Positions 1 through 8,751 of a stretch of 64,000 bases of DNA are shown piece after piece. The notes below the pieces were generated by a model. The model did not search any database. It saw only the letters and a program-made list of their open reading frames with translations, and was not told the origin of the DNA. The first letter of the stretch is position 1. Each line of letters opens with the position of its first letter. The DNA is from Microbacteriaceae bacterium (lineage in GTDB: Bacteria > Actinomycetota > Actinomycetes > Actinomycetales > Microbacteriaceae), in assembly GCA_031177985.1 (NCBI GenBank), contig JAPSJW010000002.1, positions 565,693 to 629,692 of the forward strand, in the 5' to 3' direction. The translations under genes and the position numbers were made by a program.

Positions 1-842
1 AGCCGCGCGAGCAGCGTCAGGCCCACGGCCGTCGCGGCGCGGAGGCTGCCGTCGGCGATCTTGAGCGCGAGCGCCGCGGTGCCCGTGCCGAGCACGAGCA
101 CGCCCTCCGCGCCGTTCTTCGCCACAATGCCGAGCCGCTGCATCGTGACGGTGTTCACCCGCCCCGGGCCGTCGACCAGCTCGGGGTGTGCGAGCATCGC
201 CGTGCGCAGCCGCACGGCGTCCGGGTCGTCTCCGGCGCTCACTCGGGCGATGCCGAGCGCGAGCGCACGGAGGGGCAGGAGGGGAACCGGAGCGCCGCAG
301 CCGTCCACGCCCCAGCGATCCGCCGCAGTGCCGGTGAACTCGGCCACCGTCGCGGCGATCCGCCGCTGCAGCGGATGCTCGGCGCCGAGGTAGCCATCGA
401 GCGGGTCGCCCGCGGCTCGAGCGGCCAGCAGCATCGCCGCGTGCTTGCCGGAGCAGTTCATGAAGACCCGGCGGCGGGCGGATGCGGCCCGCGCGGCCTC
501 GGGATCGAGCGGCCAGTCCGGCGGGCAGCCCAGGTCGTCCTCGGTGAGGCCGCCGCGCTCGAGCATCCCCAGCACCACGTCGACGTGCTGGGGGGCCCCG
601 GCGTGGCTCGCCGCGGCGATGGCGAGCTCGCCGTTCTCGAGGGTCGCACCGGAGCGCAGCGTTGCGATCGCCTGGAACGGCTTCAGCGTCGACCGCGGCA
701 GGACGCCCAGGTCGGGGTCGCCGACCGAGGCGAGGAGCCGCCCGTCGGCGCCGACGACGGCCACCGCGCCGAAGTGCCGCGACTCGTCGATGCCGTTGCG
801 GTCGAGGACCGCGAGCTCGGCGAACGCCGGCGTGCGGCTCAC
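1..842 (-). CDS. Asparaginase II family protein, 3' end cut off by window
   Basis: Predicted L-asparaginase of the asparaginase II family (PF06089 type), which hydrolyses asparagine to aspartate and ammonia. About 280 codons are visible and the C-terminus lies beyond the window. The translation carries the family blocks STLKPFQA near residue 50, NCSGKHAAML near 135 and DGCGAPV near 180. The start is a GTG at 842 that overlaps the stop codon of gabT in a GTGA, so the two genes should be translationally coupled. No signal peptide is visible. With GABA aminotransferase upstream, the pair suggests use of amino acids as nitrogen and carbon sources; that role is inferred from context. Confidence 0.88.
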   Translation of the reverse strand, partial: MSRTPAFAELAVLDRNGIDESRHFGAVAVVGADGRLLASVGDPDLGVLPRSTLKPFQAIATLRSGATLENGELAIAAASHAGAPQHVDVVLGMLERGGLTEDDLGCPPDWPLDPEAARAASARRRVFMNCSGKHAAMLLAARAAGDPLDGYLGAEHPLQRRIAATVAEFTGTAADRWGVDGCGAPVPLLPLRALALGIARVSAGDDPDAVRLRTAMLAHPELVDGPGRVNTVTMQRLGIVAKNGAEGVLVLGTGTAALALKIADGSLRAATAVGLTLLAR

Positions 843-2197
843 AGGGCGGAGAAGGCCTCGTCGAGCACACCGACCGCGTCGAGCAGCAGCTCGTCGGAGA
901 TCGCGAGGCTCGGCAGGAATCGCAGCACGTTGCCGTAGGTGCCTGCGGTCAGCACGATGACTCCGCGCTGGGCCGCCGCGGCCGAGATCGCGTTGACGGC
1001 CTCCGGATTCGGCTCGTGCGTGCCGGGCTGAACGAGCTCGATCGCGAGCATGGCGCCGATGCCGCGCACGTCGCCGATGATGTCGTGCTTCGAACGCAGC
1101 CGCTCGAGCTCCGGGCGCAGCGTCGACTCGATGCGCGCCGCCTCGGCGAGGAGGCCGGTCGTCTCGATGTGCTCGAAGACCGCGACCGATGCCGCAGCCG
1201 CGACGGGGTTGCCGCCGAAGGTGCCGCCGAGCCCGCCCGGCTGCGCGGAGTCCATGATCTCGGCGCGGCCCGTGACACCCGCGAGCGGCAGACCGCCTGC
1301 GATGCCCTTGGCCGACAGCACGAGATCGGGGACGAGGCCGAAGTGCTCGCTCGCGAACCATGCACCGGTGCGCGCCATGCCGCTCTGGATCTCGTCGGCG
1401 ATGAAGACGACGCCGTTGGCGGTGCACCACTCCTGCAGCGCCGGCAGGTAGCCGTCTGCAGGGACGATGAAGCCGCCCTCGCCCTGCACCGGCTCCACGA
1501 CGAGGCACGCGAGGTCGCTCGCGCCCACCGTCTTCTCCAGGTAGCCGATGGTGCGGGCGGCCGCCTGCTCTCCGGTGAGCCCGTCGTGGTACGGGTAGGA
1601 GTTCGGAGCACGGTAGACGTCGCCGGCGAACGGCCCGAAACCGGTCGCGTAGGGAGCGGCCTTGTAGTTCATCGCCATCGTGAGGTTCGTGCGCCCGTGA
1701 TAGGCGTGATCGAGCACGGCCACCCCGTTGCGACCGGTGTGCTTGCGGGCGATCTTGACGCCGTTCTCGACAGCCTCGGCGCCGGAGTTCACGAGCACCG
1801 TCTTCTTCGCGAAGTCGCCGGGGGTGTGCTCGGCGAGCTTCTCAGCCACCCGCACGTACGACTCGTACGGCGTGATGGTGAAGAGGGTGTGGAACACCTG
1901 GCCCAGCTGCTCGCGGGCGGCGTCGACCACGGTGTCGACGGTGTGACCGACGGTCGTCACGCCGATGCCCCCGCCGAGGTCGATGAAGCGGTTGCCGTCC
2001 ACGTCCACCACGATCGCGCCGTGCGCGCGCTCGATGTACACCGGAAGAGCCGAGTGGACCCCGACCGGCACGACGGCCTTGCGGCGCTCGTGCAGCTCCT
2101 GGGACTTCGGGCCGGGGATCGCCGTGACGATGCTGCGTTCCTGGGGGATCTCGGGATCCTGAGCGGTACCGGACGCAGGCGCGAGGGTGTCAGTCAT
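839..2197 (-). CDS. gabT: 4-aminobutyrate aminotransferase
   Basis: PLP-dependent class III aminotransferase of 452 residues that transfers the amino group of GABA to 2-oxoglutarate, giving succinate semialdehyde. The ADEIQSGMARTG block and the Schiff-base lysine in LSAKGIAGGLPL are present, and the length is normal for actinobacterial GabT. A TAGACT hexamer (2207-2212, minus strand) lies 9 nt before the ATG, implying a leader of only a few bases. The gene overlaps the downstream asparaginase by 4 bp. A close relative acting on another omega-amino acid cannot be excluded from sequence alone. Confidence 0.92.
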   Translation of the reverse strand: MTDTLAPASGTAQDPEIPQERSIVTAIPGPKSQELHERRKAVVPVGVHSALPVYIERAHGAIVVDVDGNRFIDLGGGIGVTTVGHTVDTVVDAAREQLGQVFHTLFTITPYESYVRVAEKLAEHTPGDFAKKTVLVNSGAEAVENGVKIARKHTGRNGVAVLDHAYHGRTNLTMAMNYKAAPYATGFGPFAGDVYRAPNSYPYHDGLTGEQAAARTIGYLEKTVGASDLACLVVEPVQGEGGFIVPADGYLPALQEWCTANGVVFIADEIQSGMARTGAWFASEHFGLVPDLVLSAKGIAGGLPLAGVTGRAEIMDSAQPGGLGGTFGGNPVAAAASVAVFEHIETTGLLAEAARIESTLRPELERLRSKHDIIGDVRGIGAMLAIELVQPGTHEPNPEAVNAISAAAAQRGVIVLTAGTYGNVLRFLPSLAISDELLLDAVGVLDEAFSAL

Positions 2198-2233
2198 GAT
2201 GGAGGAAGTCTACGCCCGGGTCAGGAGGCTTCC

Positions 2234-2701
2234 TTGAGGAACGAGCACGGCTACGAGATCTCTCTCGAGTGGGTGGGGAACACCGGCACGGGCACGTCGG
2301 ACGTGCGGGGGTACGGGCGTCAGCAGGTGCTGCGGGCGGCGGGCAAGCACGATGTGCTCGGCTCCGCGGACACCCCCTTCCGCGGAGACGCGGACCGCTG
2401 GAACCCCGAGGAGCTGCTGCTCGCGGCGCTCGCCGAATGCCACTCCCTGACCTACCTCTGGCTCGCGGCACGCAACGGCATCGTGGTCGAGCAGTACCTG
2501 GATCGCGCCAGCGGCACGATCGAGGTGCTGGCGGATGCGAGCGGCCGCTTCACCGAGGCGGTCCTGCGACCCGAGGTCGTCATCTCCGCCGGGGACGAGG
2601 AGCTCGCGCTGCGGCTGCACGTCGAGGCGGGGGAGAAGTGCTTCATCTCCGCGTCGCTGGCGTTCCCGGTGCGTCACGAGCCCAGCATCCGTCGAAGCTG
2701 A
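2234..2701 (+). CDS. OsmC family protein
   Basis: OsmC/Ohr-family protein of 155 residues. Members reduce organic hydroperoxides through two cysteines. Here one cysteine is in ECHSLTYLWLA and the other in EKCFIS, as in the family. I chose the TTG at 2234 because a strong AGGAGG lies 5 nt upstream and an in-frame ATG is lacking nearby. The gene is divergent from gabT, with 36 bp between the start codons. The exact substrate is unknown. Confidence 0.85.
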   Translation: MRNEHGYEISLEWVGNTGTGTSDVRGYGRQQVLRAAGKHDVLGSADTPFRGDADRWNPEELLLAALAECHSLTYLWLAARNGIVVEQYLDRASGTIEVLADASGRFTEAVLRPEVVISAGDEELALRLHVEAGEKCFISASLAFPVRHEPSIRRS

Positions 2702-2723
2702 GCGCACCTGCCACACTGGCGGC

Positions 2724-3740
2724 ATGAGACGGCTCTCCTCGCTTCTCGCGCTCACCGGCATCGTCGTCGCCTCCCAGGTCGCCGCTCCCGCGCAGGCCTG
2801 CGCCTGCGGCGGCGTCGCGCCGCCTCCCGGTGCGCAGTACGGGGTCACGGGTGAGACCGCGGCGATCCGCTGGGTGGAGCCGGGTCTCGAGGAGATCACG
2901 ATGACCCTCGCGCTCGACTCGTCGTCGGGGGATGTCGGCCTCGTCGTGCCGACGCCGACCCCGGCAGAGGTGAGGGCAGGCGACTCCGGGCTCTTCGAGC
3001 GCATCGTCGAGCAGATCCAGCCCCTGGTCGTCGTGGAGGAGGACTGGTGGGGCTCCTCCTCGGACGGCGTCGCTGGAGGCGCGCCGCCGCAGGTGCTCGA
3101 CCAGGTGCAGCTCGGCCCCGTCGAGGCCACCACGCTCGCCGCCGACGACCTGGAGGGCCTCACGACCTGGCTCACCGAAAACGGCTACGAGCTGCCGGCG
3201 GCGACGAGTGCGGAACTGGCTCCCTACATCGACGAGGGCTGGTCGTTCGCGGCCCTGCGCCTCACGAGCGACGACGTGCTCGCGGGCGACCTGGATCCGA
3301 TCGTGCTCACCTTCGAGAGCGAGGAGCTGGTCTATCCGATGCGGATGGCCCGCTCGGCGGAGGAGCCGCAGAGCGTCCGGCTCTTCGTGTTCGGCGACGA
3401 CCCGGCCGCGCCGGTCTGGCTGGGCGACGGCGGGCCGGTCCCGCTGGACGCCACCTGGGCGGGGCGGACGACCCTTCCCGAGCTGCGCGCACAGGGTGCA
3501 TACCTGACGGTGCTGGAGGGCTACCTCGACCCTGCCGCGATCGACGGCGACATCGTCGCGGAGGCAGCGCCCGGAGCCGAGGACGTGCAGCCCGTACGGT
3601 ACGAGACCCGCCCCATCGAGCTCCTCGGGTTCCCGGCGGCCCCGTTCCTCATCGGCCTGGGCGCCCTCGCGGTGCTCGCCGCCCTGCTCTTGGTCGCGTT
3701 CAGGGCGCGGCGCCGCTCGCGGTCAGCTCCGGAGCTGTGA
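2724..3740 (+). CDS. DUF2330 secreted membrane-anchored protein
   Basis: A 338-residue protein with an N-terminal signal peptide ending near an AQACACGG cysteine motif, a long extracytoplasmic domain of the DUF2330 type, and one C-terminal membrane helix (about residues 305-325) followed by a basic RARRRSR tail. Function is unknown; the architecture puts the domain outside the cell. A CACACT hexamer (2712-2717) ends 6 nt before the ATG, consistent with leaderless expression. The 3' end overlaps the convergent clpP paralog by 18 bp. Confidence 0.85.
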   Translation: MRRLSSLLALTGIVVASQVAAPAQACACGGVAPPPGAQYGVTGETAAIRWVEPGLEEITMTLALDSSSGDVGLVVPTPTPAEVRAGDSGLFERIVEQIQPLVVVEEDWWGSSSDGVAGGAPPQVLDQVQLGPVEATTLAADDLEGLTTWLTENGYELPAATSAELAPYIDEGWSFAALRLTSDDVLAGDLDPIVLTFESEELVYPMRMARSAEEPQSVRLFVFGDDPAAPVWLGDGGPVPLDATWAGRTTLPELRAQGAYLTVLEGYLDPAAIDGDIVAEAAPGAEDVQPVRYETRPIELLGFPAAPFLIGLGALAVLAALLLVAFRARRRSRSAPEL

Positions 3741-4289
3741 AGCGCTGTCGATGACCGCGTCGACGAAGCCGTAGTCGCGCGCCTCCTCCGCGGTGAACCA
3801 CCGATCGCGGTCGCCGTCGGCGAGGATGCGCTCGACCGTCTGACCGGTCTGCTCGGCGGTCAGCTCGGCCATGATGCGCTTCAGGGAGAGGATCTGCTCG
3901 GCCTGGATGCTGATGTCGGCGGCGGTTCCCCCGAAGCCGCCGTGCGGCTGGTGCATGACGACGCGTGCGTTGGGCAGCGCGTACCGCTTGCCACGGGAAC
4001 CCGAGGAGAGCAGGAACTGACCCATCGACCCGGCGAGCCCGAGCACGAGCGTCGCGACGTCGGGCCGGACGAAGCGCATCGTGTCGTAGATCGCGAACCC
4101 GGCGTCGACCGAGCCCCCGGGAGAGTTGATGTAGAGCTGGATGTCGTCGTCGGAGTCGGCGGCGAGCAGCAGGAGCTCGGCGCAGACCCGGTTGGCCGAC
4201 TCGTCGGTCACCTCCTCGCCGAGGAAGACGATGCGCGACTCCCTCAGCCGGTCGAAGAGCGGAGAGGCGATCGCGGTGTCCTGGGCCAT
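3723..4289 (-). CDS. clpP: ATP-dependent Clp protease proteolytic subunit (paralog)
   Basis: Serine peptidase of the ClpP family, 188 residues from the ATG at 4289. That start is preceded by GGAAGG; an in-frame ATG at 4337 would add 16 residues without homology. The catalytic triad is in register with E. coli ClpP: Ser88 in GLAGSMG, His113 in MHQPHGG, Asp162 in DRDRWF. ClpP forms a tetradecameric chamber with a Clp ATPase. Neither clpX, tig nor a second clpP lies beside it, so this looks like an extra copy rather than the housekeeping clpP1P2 locus. It is divergent from a ClgR-like regulator gene, which suggests regulation by that protein (inference). Confidence 0.92.
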   Translation of the reverse strand: MAQDTAIASPLFDRLRESRIVFLGEEVTDESANRVCAELLLLAADSDDDIQLYINSPGGSVDAGFAIYDTMRFVRPDVATLVLGLAGSMGQFLLSSGSRGKRYALPNARVVMHQPHGGFGGTAADISIQAEQILSLKRIMAELTAEQTGQTVERILADGDRDRWFTAEEARDYGFVDAVIDSASQLRS

Positions 4290-4417
4290 GGTGTCCTTCC
4301 CGTCGGCGACGGTCGCCGACCTGGCCAGTCTCGGCACCCGATTCCAGCCCGGCCGAGGCTTTCTGCCCTGAGCGAATTCGCTGGGAGCCGACAGCCGGCG
4401 ATCGGTAGCGTTCGACC
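4290..4417. promoter_or_regulatory. Divergent clpP / ClgR-like control region
   Basis: 128 bp separate the two start codons. The region holds a perfect 12-bp palindrome, AGCGAATTCGCT, at 4371-4382. Overlapping it is TTCGCTGGGAGCCGA (4377-4391), which resembles the TTCGCT-spacer-AGCGAA form described for ClgR sites but has mismatches. TAGCGT at 4406-4411 ends 6 nt before the regulator ATG and is its likely -10. Binding is not shown by sequence. Confidence 0.5.
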
Positions 4418-4741
4418 ATGCTGCTGCGACATGCGATCGGCGCGGCTCTGCGCCGCATCCGCCTGCTGAGGGGACTGACGCTCAAAGACGTGGCGGAACG
4501 AGCCAGGGTGTCGATGCCCTACCTCTCCGAGATCGAGCGCGGACGCAAGGAGCCCTCGAGCGAGATCCTCGAGAGCGTGTGCCGGGTGCTCGACCTCACG
4601 CTGGAGCGGCTGCTGGTGGAGGCTCGCGCCGAATCGACGGGTTCCGCGCGCGTCGTCTCACTCGAATCGAGGACCGCGCTGGCCAGGCGGCAGGCGGCCC
4701 CGCACCGTCAGACGGGCACCGCGCTCTCGCTCGCAGCCTGA
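4418..4741 (+). CDS. ClgR/PopR-like XRE regulator with LAA C-terminus
   Basis: A 107-residue DNA-binding protein with an N-terminal Cro/C1 helix-turn-helix (about residues 8-65: [19 protein letters not shown] then [19 protein letters not shown]), closely matching the ClgR/PopR type. In Streptomyces and Corynebacterium such proteins activate clp genes and are themselves degraded by Clp proteases; in Streptomyces this depends on C-terminal alanines. This protein ends in ALSLAA, so the same turnover is plausible. The divergent clpP paralog supports the assignment. The start is an ATG 6 nt after TAGCGT. Confidence 0.85.
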   Translation: MLLRHAIGAALRRIRLLRGLTLKDVAERARVSMPYLSEIERGRKEPSSEILESVCRVLDLTLERLLVEARAESTGSARVVSLESRTALARRQAAPHRQTGTALSLAA

Positions 4742-4769
4742 TCTGTCCCAACGCTCAGGCGAACTGGGG

Positions 4770-4798
4770 GAGGATAAGGGAGTCGTTTCTCCCTCCTC
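4770..4798 (+). repeat. Hairpin between ClgR-like gene and FKBP gene
   Basis: AGGGAG (4777-4782) pairs with CTCCCT (4789-4794) around the loop TCGTTT, and GAGG/CCTC extend the stem across a small bulge. It could be a weak terminator of the regulator gene or a leader structure of the lipoprotein gene. There is no T-run. Confidence 0.35.
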
Positions 4799-4810
4799 GA
4801 AGGAATCCTC

Positions 4811-5797
4811 GTGCGCCTTCCCGCCGCCCTGCTCACCGCCGGCCTCGTCGTCGCCCTCGCCGGCTGCTCCTCGGCCCCGGCCCCCGAGAACGCGGAGGAG
4901 GTCGACGCGGGCAGCTGCGAACGCACCCCCTCCGGCGATCTCTCCGACTCGATCTCGGTGACGGGGGACTTCGGCGCGAAGCCCCAGGTCGACCTCGAGT
5001 CCGGCCTCGAAGCGGAGGAGACGCAGCGCACCGTGGTGCTCGCGGGGGACGGTGAGCTCGCCCAGGAGGGCGACATCGTCAACGTCGAGTTCACGATCCT
5101 CAACGGCACGACGGGCGAGGAGATCGACGCGACAGCCTACGAGGAGGGCGCCGTCGGCCAGCAGTTCGACATCGACGACACCGTCGTCATCCCCGGCATC
5201 GCGCACACCCTCAACTGCACGACCGAGGGCAGCCGCGTCGTCGGCGTCATCCCTCCCGCCGAGGCGTTCGGCGAGGCGGGCTCCGAGACGCTGGGCCTCG
5301 CGGGCACCGACACCCTCGTCGCGATCATCGACGTCGTCTCGATCGTGCCGCCGCCCCTCGAGCGCGCCGAGGGCGAGCCGCAGCCGCCCGTCGAGGGCCT
5401 GCCGACCGTCGCGCTCGACGACACCGGTCGTCCGACCGTGACCATCCCGCAGACCGACCCTCCGGCGGAGCTGGAGATCGCCGTCCTGCAGCAGGGCGAC
5501 GGCGAGGAGGTGCAGCCGGGCGCGACCGTGACCGTGCACTACCAGGGCTCGATCTGGGCCTCCGGCACGATCTTCGACGAGTCATGGTCCCGCGGCACAC
5601 CCGCCCAGTTCCCGACGACCGGGGTCATCCCGGGCTTCGCGGCCGCGCTCGAGGGGCAGAACGTCGGCTCGCAGGTGCTGGCGGTCATCCCTCCCGACCA
5701 GGGATACGGCGAGGGCGGCAACGCCGAGGCCGGCATCTCGGGCACCGACACCCTCATCTTCGTCGTCGACATCCTGGCCACGACCGGCGGGCAGTAG
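4811..5797 (+). CDS. FKBP-type peptidyl-prolyl isomerase lipoprotein, two domains
   Basis: A 328-residue exported lipoprotein: the signal sequence ends in VVALAGC, with lipidated Cys19. Two FKBP-like domains follow. The first (about residues 75-185) is divergent. The second (about 225-328) has the canonical VTVHYQG, FDESW, VIPGF and PPDQGYG blocks and should be the active isomerase. It would assist folding of proteins outside the membrane. The start is a GTG with GAAGGA 7 nt upstream. dxr begins 4 bp after its stop, so the two are probably cotranscribed. Confidence 0.9.
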   Translation: MRLPAALLTAGLVVALAGCSSAPAPENAEEVDAGSCERTPSGDLSDSISVTGDFGAKPQVDLESGLEAEETQRTVVLAGDGELAQEGDIVNVEFTILNGTTGEEIDATAYEEGAVGQQFDIDDTVVIPGIAHTLNCTTEGSRVVGVIPPAEAFGEAGSETLGLAGTDTLVAIIDVVSIVPPPLERAEGEPQPPVEGLPTVALDDTGRPTVTIPQTDPPAELEIAVLQQGDGEEVQPGATVTVHYQGSIWASGTIFDESWSRGTPAQFPTTGVIPGFAAALEGQNVGSQVLAVIPPDQGYGEGGNAEAGISGTDTLIFVVDILATTGGQ

Positions 5798-5801
5798 ACG
5801 G

Positions 5802-6887
5802 ATGACCCAGCGCACGGTCGTCCTGCTGGGCTCCACCGGGTCGGTGGGCACCCAGGCGCTGGATGTCGTGGCCGCGAACCCCGACCGGTTCCGGGTGGTC
5901 GGCCTCTCGGCCGGCAGCAACCGCGACGCGCTCGCCGAGCAGGCGGCGCGCTTCGGCGTGGAGCACACCGCGCTGGGCGCCGACGAGGCGGCCCAGCTGG
6001 TGCGGGATGTCGAGGCCGACGTCGTGCTCAACGCGATCACCGGCTCGGTGGGTCTCGCCCCGACGCTGGCCGCCCTGCGCGCAGGGCGCACGCTCGCCCT
6101 CGCCAACAAGGAGAGCCTCATCGTCGGCGGTGAGCTCGTCACCGCCCTCGCCGCCCCCGGGCAGCTCGTGCCGGTCGACTCGGAGCACTCGGCGCTCGCT
6201 CAGGCGCTGCGTGCGGGACGCCCCGACGAGGTGCGACGGCTCGTGCTGACCGCCTCCGGCGGGCCGTTCCGCGGCCGCCGTCGCGAGGAGCTCGAGGAGG
6301 TCACCCCCGCCGAGGCCCTCGCTCACCCGACCTGGGCGATGGGCCGTGTCATCACGACCAACTCCGCGACGCTCGTCAACAAGGGTCTCGAGGTGATCGA
6401 GGCTGCGCTGCTGTTCGGTGTGCCCTACGACAGGATCGACGTGACGGTGCACCCGCAGTCGATTGTGCACTCCATGGTCGAGTTCGTCGACGGCTCGACG
6501 ATCGCTCAGGCGAGCCCGCCCGACATGAAGCTCCCGATCTCGCTCGGGCTGGCGTGGCCCGAGCGCGTCCCCGGAGCGGGGCGCCCGCTGGATTGGACGA
6601 CGGCGAGCTCGTGGACGTTCGAGCCGCTCGACGATGAGGCGTTCCCCGCCGTCGCGCTCGCCAAGCAGGTCGGCCGAGCGGGCGGCACGTACCCGGCGGT
6701 CTACAACGCCGCGAACGAGCAGGCTGTCGAGGCCTTCCACGAGGGCCGGGTCGGCTTCCTCGACATCCTCGACGTCGTGCAGCGAGTGGTGGACGGGCAC
6801 TCCGCCCCGGCGGAGCTCGACCTGGAGACGGTGCTCGACGCGGAGCGTCAGGCGCGGCGAGAGGCCGACGCGCTCATCGCGCGCTAG
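5802..6887 (+). CDS. dxr: 1-deoxy-D-xylulose 5-phosphate reductoisomerase
   Basis: 361 residues. It converts DXP to 2-C-methyl-D-erythritol 4-phosphate with NADPH, the first committed step of the non-mevalonate isoprenoid pathway. The NADPH-binding [11 protein letters not shown] motif is at residues 10-20, and the [10 protein letters not shown] and PVDSEHSA blocks of the metal and substrate site are present. The pathway gene ispG follows about 3.2 kb downstream in the usual dxr-rip-ispG order. The stop overlaps the convergent lipoprotein gene by 4 bp. Confidence 0.96.
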   Translation: MTQRTVVLLGSTGSVGTQALDVVAANPDRFRVVGLSAGSNRDALAEQAARFGVEHTALGADEAAQLVRDVEADVVLNAITGSVGLAPTLAALRAGRTLALANKESLIVGGELVTALAAPGQLVPVDSEHSALAQALRAGRPDEVRRLVLTASGGPFRGRRREELEEVTPAEALAHPTWAMGRVITTNSATLVNKGLEVIEAALLFGVPYDRIDVTVHPQSIVHSMVEFVDGSTIAQASPPDMKLPISLGLAWPERVPGAGRPLDWTTASSWTFEPLDDEAFPAVALAKQVGRAGGTYPAVYNAANEQAVEAFHEGRVGFLDILDVVQRVVDGHSAPAELDLETVLDAERQARREADALIAR

Positions 6888-7390
6888 TCGTCCTTCTTGC
6901 CCTCGCCCTTCTTGTCGTCGTCGTCGTCCTTCTTGTCGTCGTCGTCCTTCTTGTTGTTGCCCTGGTTCCCGTTGCCCTGGTCGTCATTGCCCTCGTTCGA
7001 CTGCTCCTCCGCCTCCTCGGCGGCACGCTGCTCGTCGGCGATGCGCTGAGCCTGCTCCGCGATCCTCTGCTCGTCCGCGGTGCGCTGAGCCTCCTCCGCC
7101 GCGGTGGCCTGGGCCTCGAGCTGCGCCCTCACCAGCTCGATCGCGGACGCGATGTCGTCGTACCGTTCGTCGGACAGATCGCCGCGGTCGCGCGCGTCCG
7201 AGGCGCGCACGGCGAGGACGTCGAGCTTCGTGAGCGCGGTGCCGAAGTCGCCTGCGGCGCTCGCCTCCGAGACCTCGAGCACCGAGGCCTGCATCGCCTC
7301 GGCGGTGTCGGTGGGGTACGGGTTCGCGGCGCATCCCCCGAGCAGCAGGGATGCTGCGAGCGCGGGGACGATCAGCAGGGTCTTCCTCAC
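6884..7390 (-). CDS. Small lipoprotein with coiled coil and Asp/Lys tail
   Basis: 168 residues with a GTG start that overlaps the kinase stop in a GTGA. The signal peptide ends in LLLGGC, giving lipidated Cys20. A helical region follows, then a long Ala/Glu/Gln/Arg coiled coil (about residues 80-130), an Asn/Gly/Gln linker and a KKDDDDKK-type tail encoded by tandem GTC/CTT-like triplets. No enzyme domain is visible. The coupling suggests it works with the kinase, perhaps as an external partner of its short extracytoplasmic end, but that is inference. Confidence 0.75.
   Translation of the reverse strand: MRKTLLIVPALAASLLLGGCAANPYPTDTAEAMQASVLEVSEASAAGDFGTALTKLDVLAVRASDARDRGDLSDERYDDIASAIELVRAQLEAQATAAEEAQRTADEQRIAEQAQRIADEQRAAEEAEEQSNEGNDDQGNGNQGNNKKDDDDKKDDDDDKKGEGKKDD
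6908..6959 (+). repeat. Coding trinucleotide repeat (Asp/Lys tail)
   Basis: Two imperfect copies of CTTCTTGTC followed by runs of GTC (minus strand AAG/GAC codons) encode the KKDDDD-type tail of the lipoprotein. Such in-frame triplet runs can change length between strains without a frameshift. Confidence 0.6.
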
Positions 7391-8664
7391 GGGGTGACAC
7401 TCTCCTGGAGCTGTTCGAGGCTGGTGCCCAGTTCGCCCTCGACGGCCGGATACTCGATCTGCGCGGGCGCCGGAGCAGGCTGGGAGGCGATGACGCCCCA
7501 GACGCTGCCGGCCGTGACGATGAGCACTCCCGCGATCATCGCCGCGATCAGCGCGGGGGAGAGACGGCGGCGCCGGCGCGGAGTCGGAATGGGTGCCGCG
7601 ACGACAGTCGCCGACGCGGGAAGCGGCGCTGCTGCGAACCGGTCGGTCACCGCCTCCGACGCTGCTGGCGCGGCCATCGCTGCCGGTGCCGCCATCGCTG
7701 CGGGTGCCGCCTCCATGGCGACGGTGCGGTCGTCGTGGAGCGAACCGCGAGGCTCCGCGGCCGCGACGGGCAGTCGGAGCGTCGGATCGGAGATCTCCGC
7801 CGTCTCCAGGGCGATCGCACGGAGCCGAGCCGCGACCGTGCCGGCGCTCGGCCGGTCCTCGGGGCGGCGAGCGGTCATCCGCCGCAGCAGGGATGCCCAC
7901 TCCTCGCCGAACTCCAGCGGCACGGGCGGGTCCGAGGAGAGCCGAGCGGCAGCAGACTCGAGGGCGGAGCCGGGGAAGCAGCGCTCGCCCGTGAGGCTCT
8001 CGATCAGCACCAGGCCGAGCGAGTAGACGTCGGAGGCGGGGCTGAGGCCGGCGCCGACGGCCTGCTCCGGGCTGAGATAGCTGGCGGTGCCGAGCACCGA
8101 GCCGGTCGCGGTGAGACGGGTGCCGTCGACCAGTCGCGCGATGCCGAAGTCGGTCAGCATGGCCACCGGGCCGGTCGAGCTGTTGCTCGGCACCAGGATG
8201 TTCGCGGGCTTGAGGTCGCGGTGGACTACGCCGTGGGAGTGCACGTACTCGAGGGCGTCGGCGAGATCCGCACCCACGAGCGCCGTCGTCGCGGCGCCCA
8301 GGGGGCCCTGCGCGAGACGCTCCCTGAGGTCGGGGCCGTCGACGTACTGCATGACGATGAAGGCGCGGCCTGCGCCCCCCGGGGCGTCGTCGGCCACGGC
8401 GTCGAAGAGGGTCACGACGCCCGGGTGGCTGAGGCTCGCGATGAGCCGGATCTCCTCGCGCTGCCTGCGGATGTCGTCGGCGTCGGCGAGATCGGGGCGG
8501 AAGACCTTGATGGCCACGCGGCGGCCGAGCGACTCGTCCGTCGCCCGGTAGACGGTGGCCATGCCGCCCGTGCCCACCACGGCGTCCAGCCGATAGCGGT
8601 CGGCGAGGAGCGTCCCGACTCGCTCGTCGGACACGCTGGTTCTCGGGGTGATGTCGGTACTCAT
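7387..8664 (-). CDS. Eukaryotic-like serine/threonine protein kinase, membrane-anchored
   Basis: 425 residues. The cytoplasmic kinase domain (about residues 20-280) has the P-loop GTGGMATVY, the lysine in VAIKVF, the catalytic loop HRDLKPANI, DFG and the SYLSPEQ activation segment. An Ala/Pro-rich juxtamembrane region, one membrane helix (about 365-390) and a short outer tail without PASTA repeats follow. It would sense or relay signals at the membrane; the ligand and substrates are unknown. The ATG at 8664 follows TATCCT (8672-8677, minus strand) by 7 nt. It overlaps the lipoprotein gene by 4 bp and lies opposite to its neighbours dxr and rip. Confidence 0.92.
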   Translation of the reverse strand: MSTDITPRTSVSDERVGTLLADRYRLDAVVGTGGMATVYRATDESLGRRVAIKVFRPDLADADDIRRQREEIRLIASLSHPGVVTLFDAVADDAPGGAGRAFIVMQYVDGPDLRERLAQGPLGAATTALVGADLADALEYVHSHGVVHRDLKPANILVPSNSSTGPVAMLTDFGIARLVDGTRLTATGSVLGTASYLSPEQAVGAGLSPASDVYSLGLVLIESLTGERCFPGSALESAAARLSSDPPVPLEFGEEWASLLRRMTARRPEDRPSAGTVAARLRAIALETAEISDPTLRLPVAAAEPRGSLHDDRTVAMEAAPAAMAAPAAMAAPAASEAVTDRFAAAPLPASATVVAAPIPTPRRRRRLSPALIAAMIAGVLIVTAGSVWGVIASQPAPAPAQIEYPAVEGELGTSLEQLQESVTP

Positions 8665-8739
8665 CGCTGTCAGGATACGGCGGCCCCTCTCGCGGGGTGA
8701 GGGCCTTGACAGCCGGGCGAGATCCCCGGATCGGGGCGT

Positions 8740-8745
8740 TACACT
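8740..8745 (+). promoter_or_regulatory. -10 box of rip
   Basis: TACACT ends 6 nt before the GTG of rip, predicting a leaderless transcript. No well-spaced -35 is visible: the TTGACA at 8706 is 28 nt away. Confidence 0.5.
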
Positions 8746-8751
8746 TCGGCG

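Noticed and set aside
662-2701. A long + strand frame of 679 codons over gabT
   Set aside because: It is the GC-rich shadow of gabT. Only its last 155 codons (from TTG 2234), the OsmC gene, have a ribosome binding site and family motifs.
8706-8711. TTGACA as -35 of rip
   Set aside because: It is 28 nt from the TACACT -10, too far for a sigma-70 type promoter.
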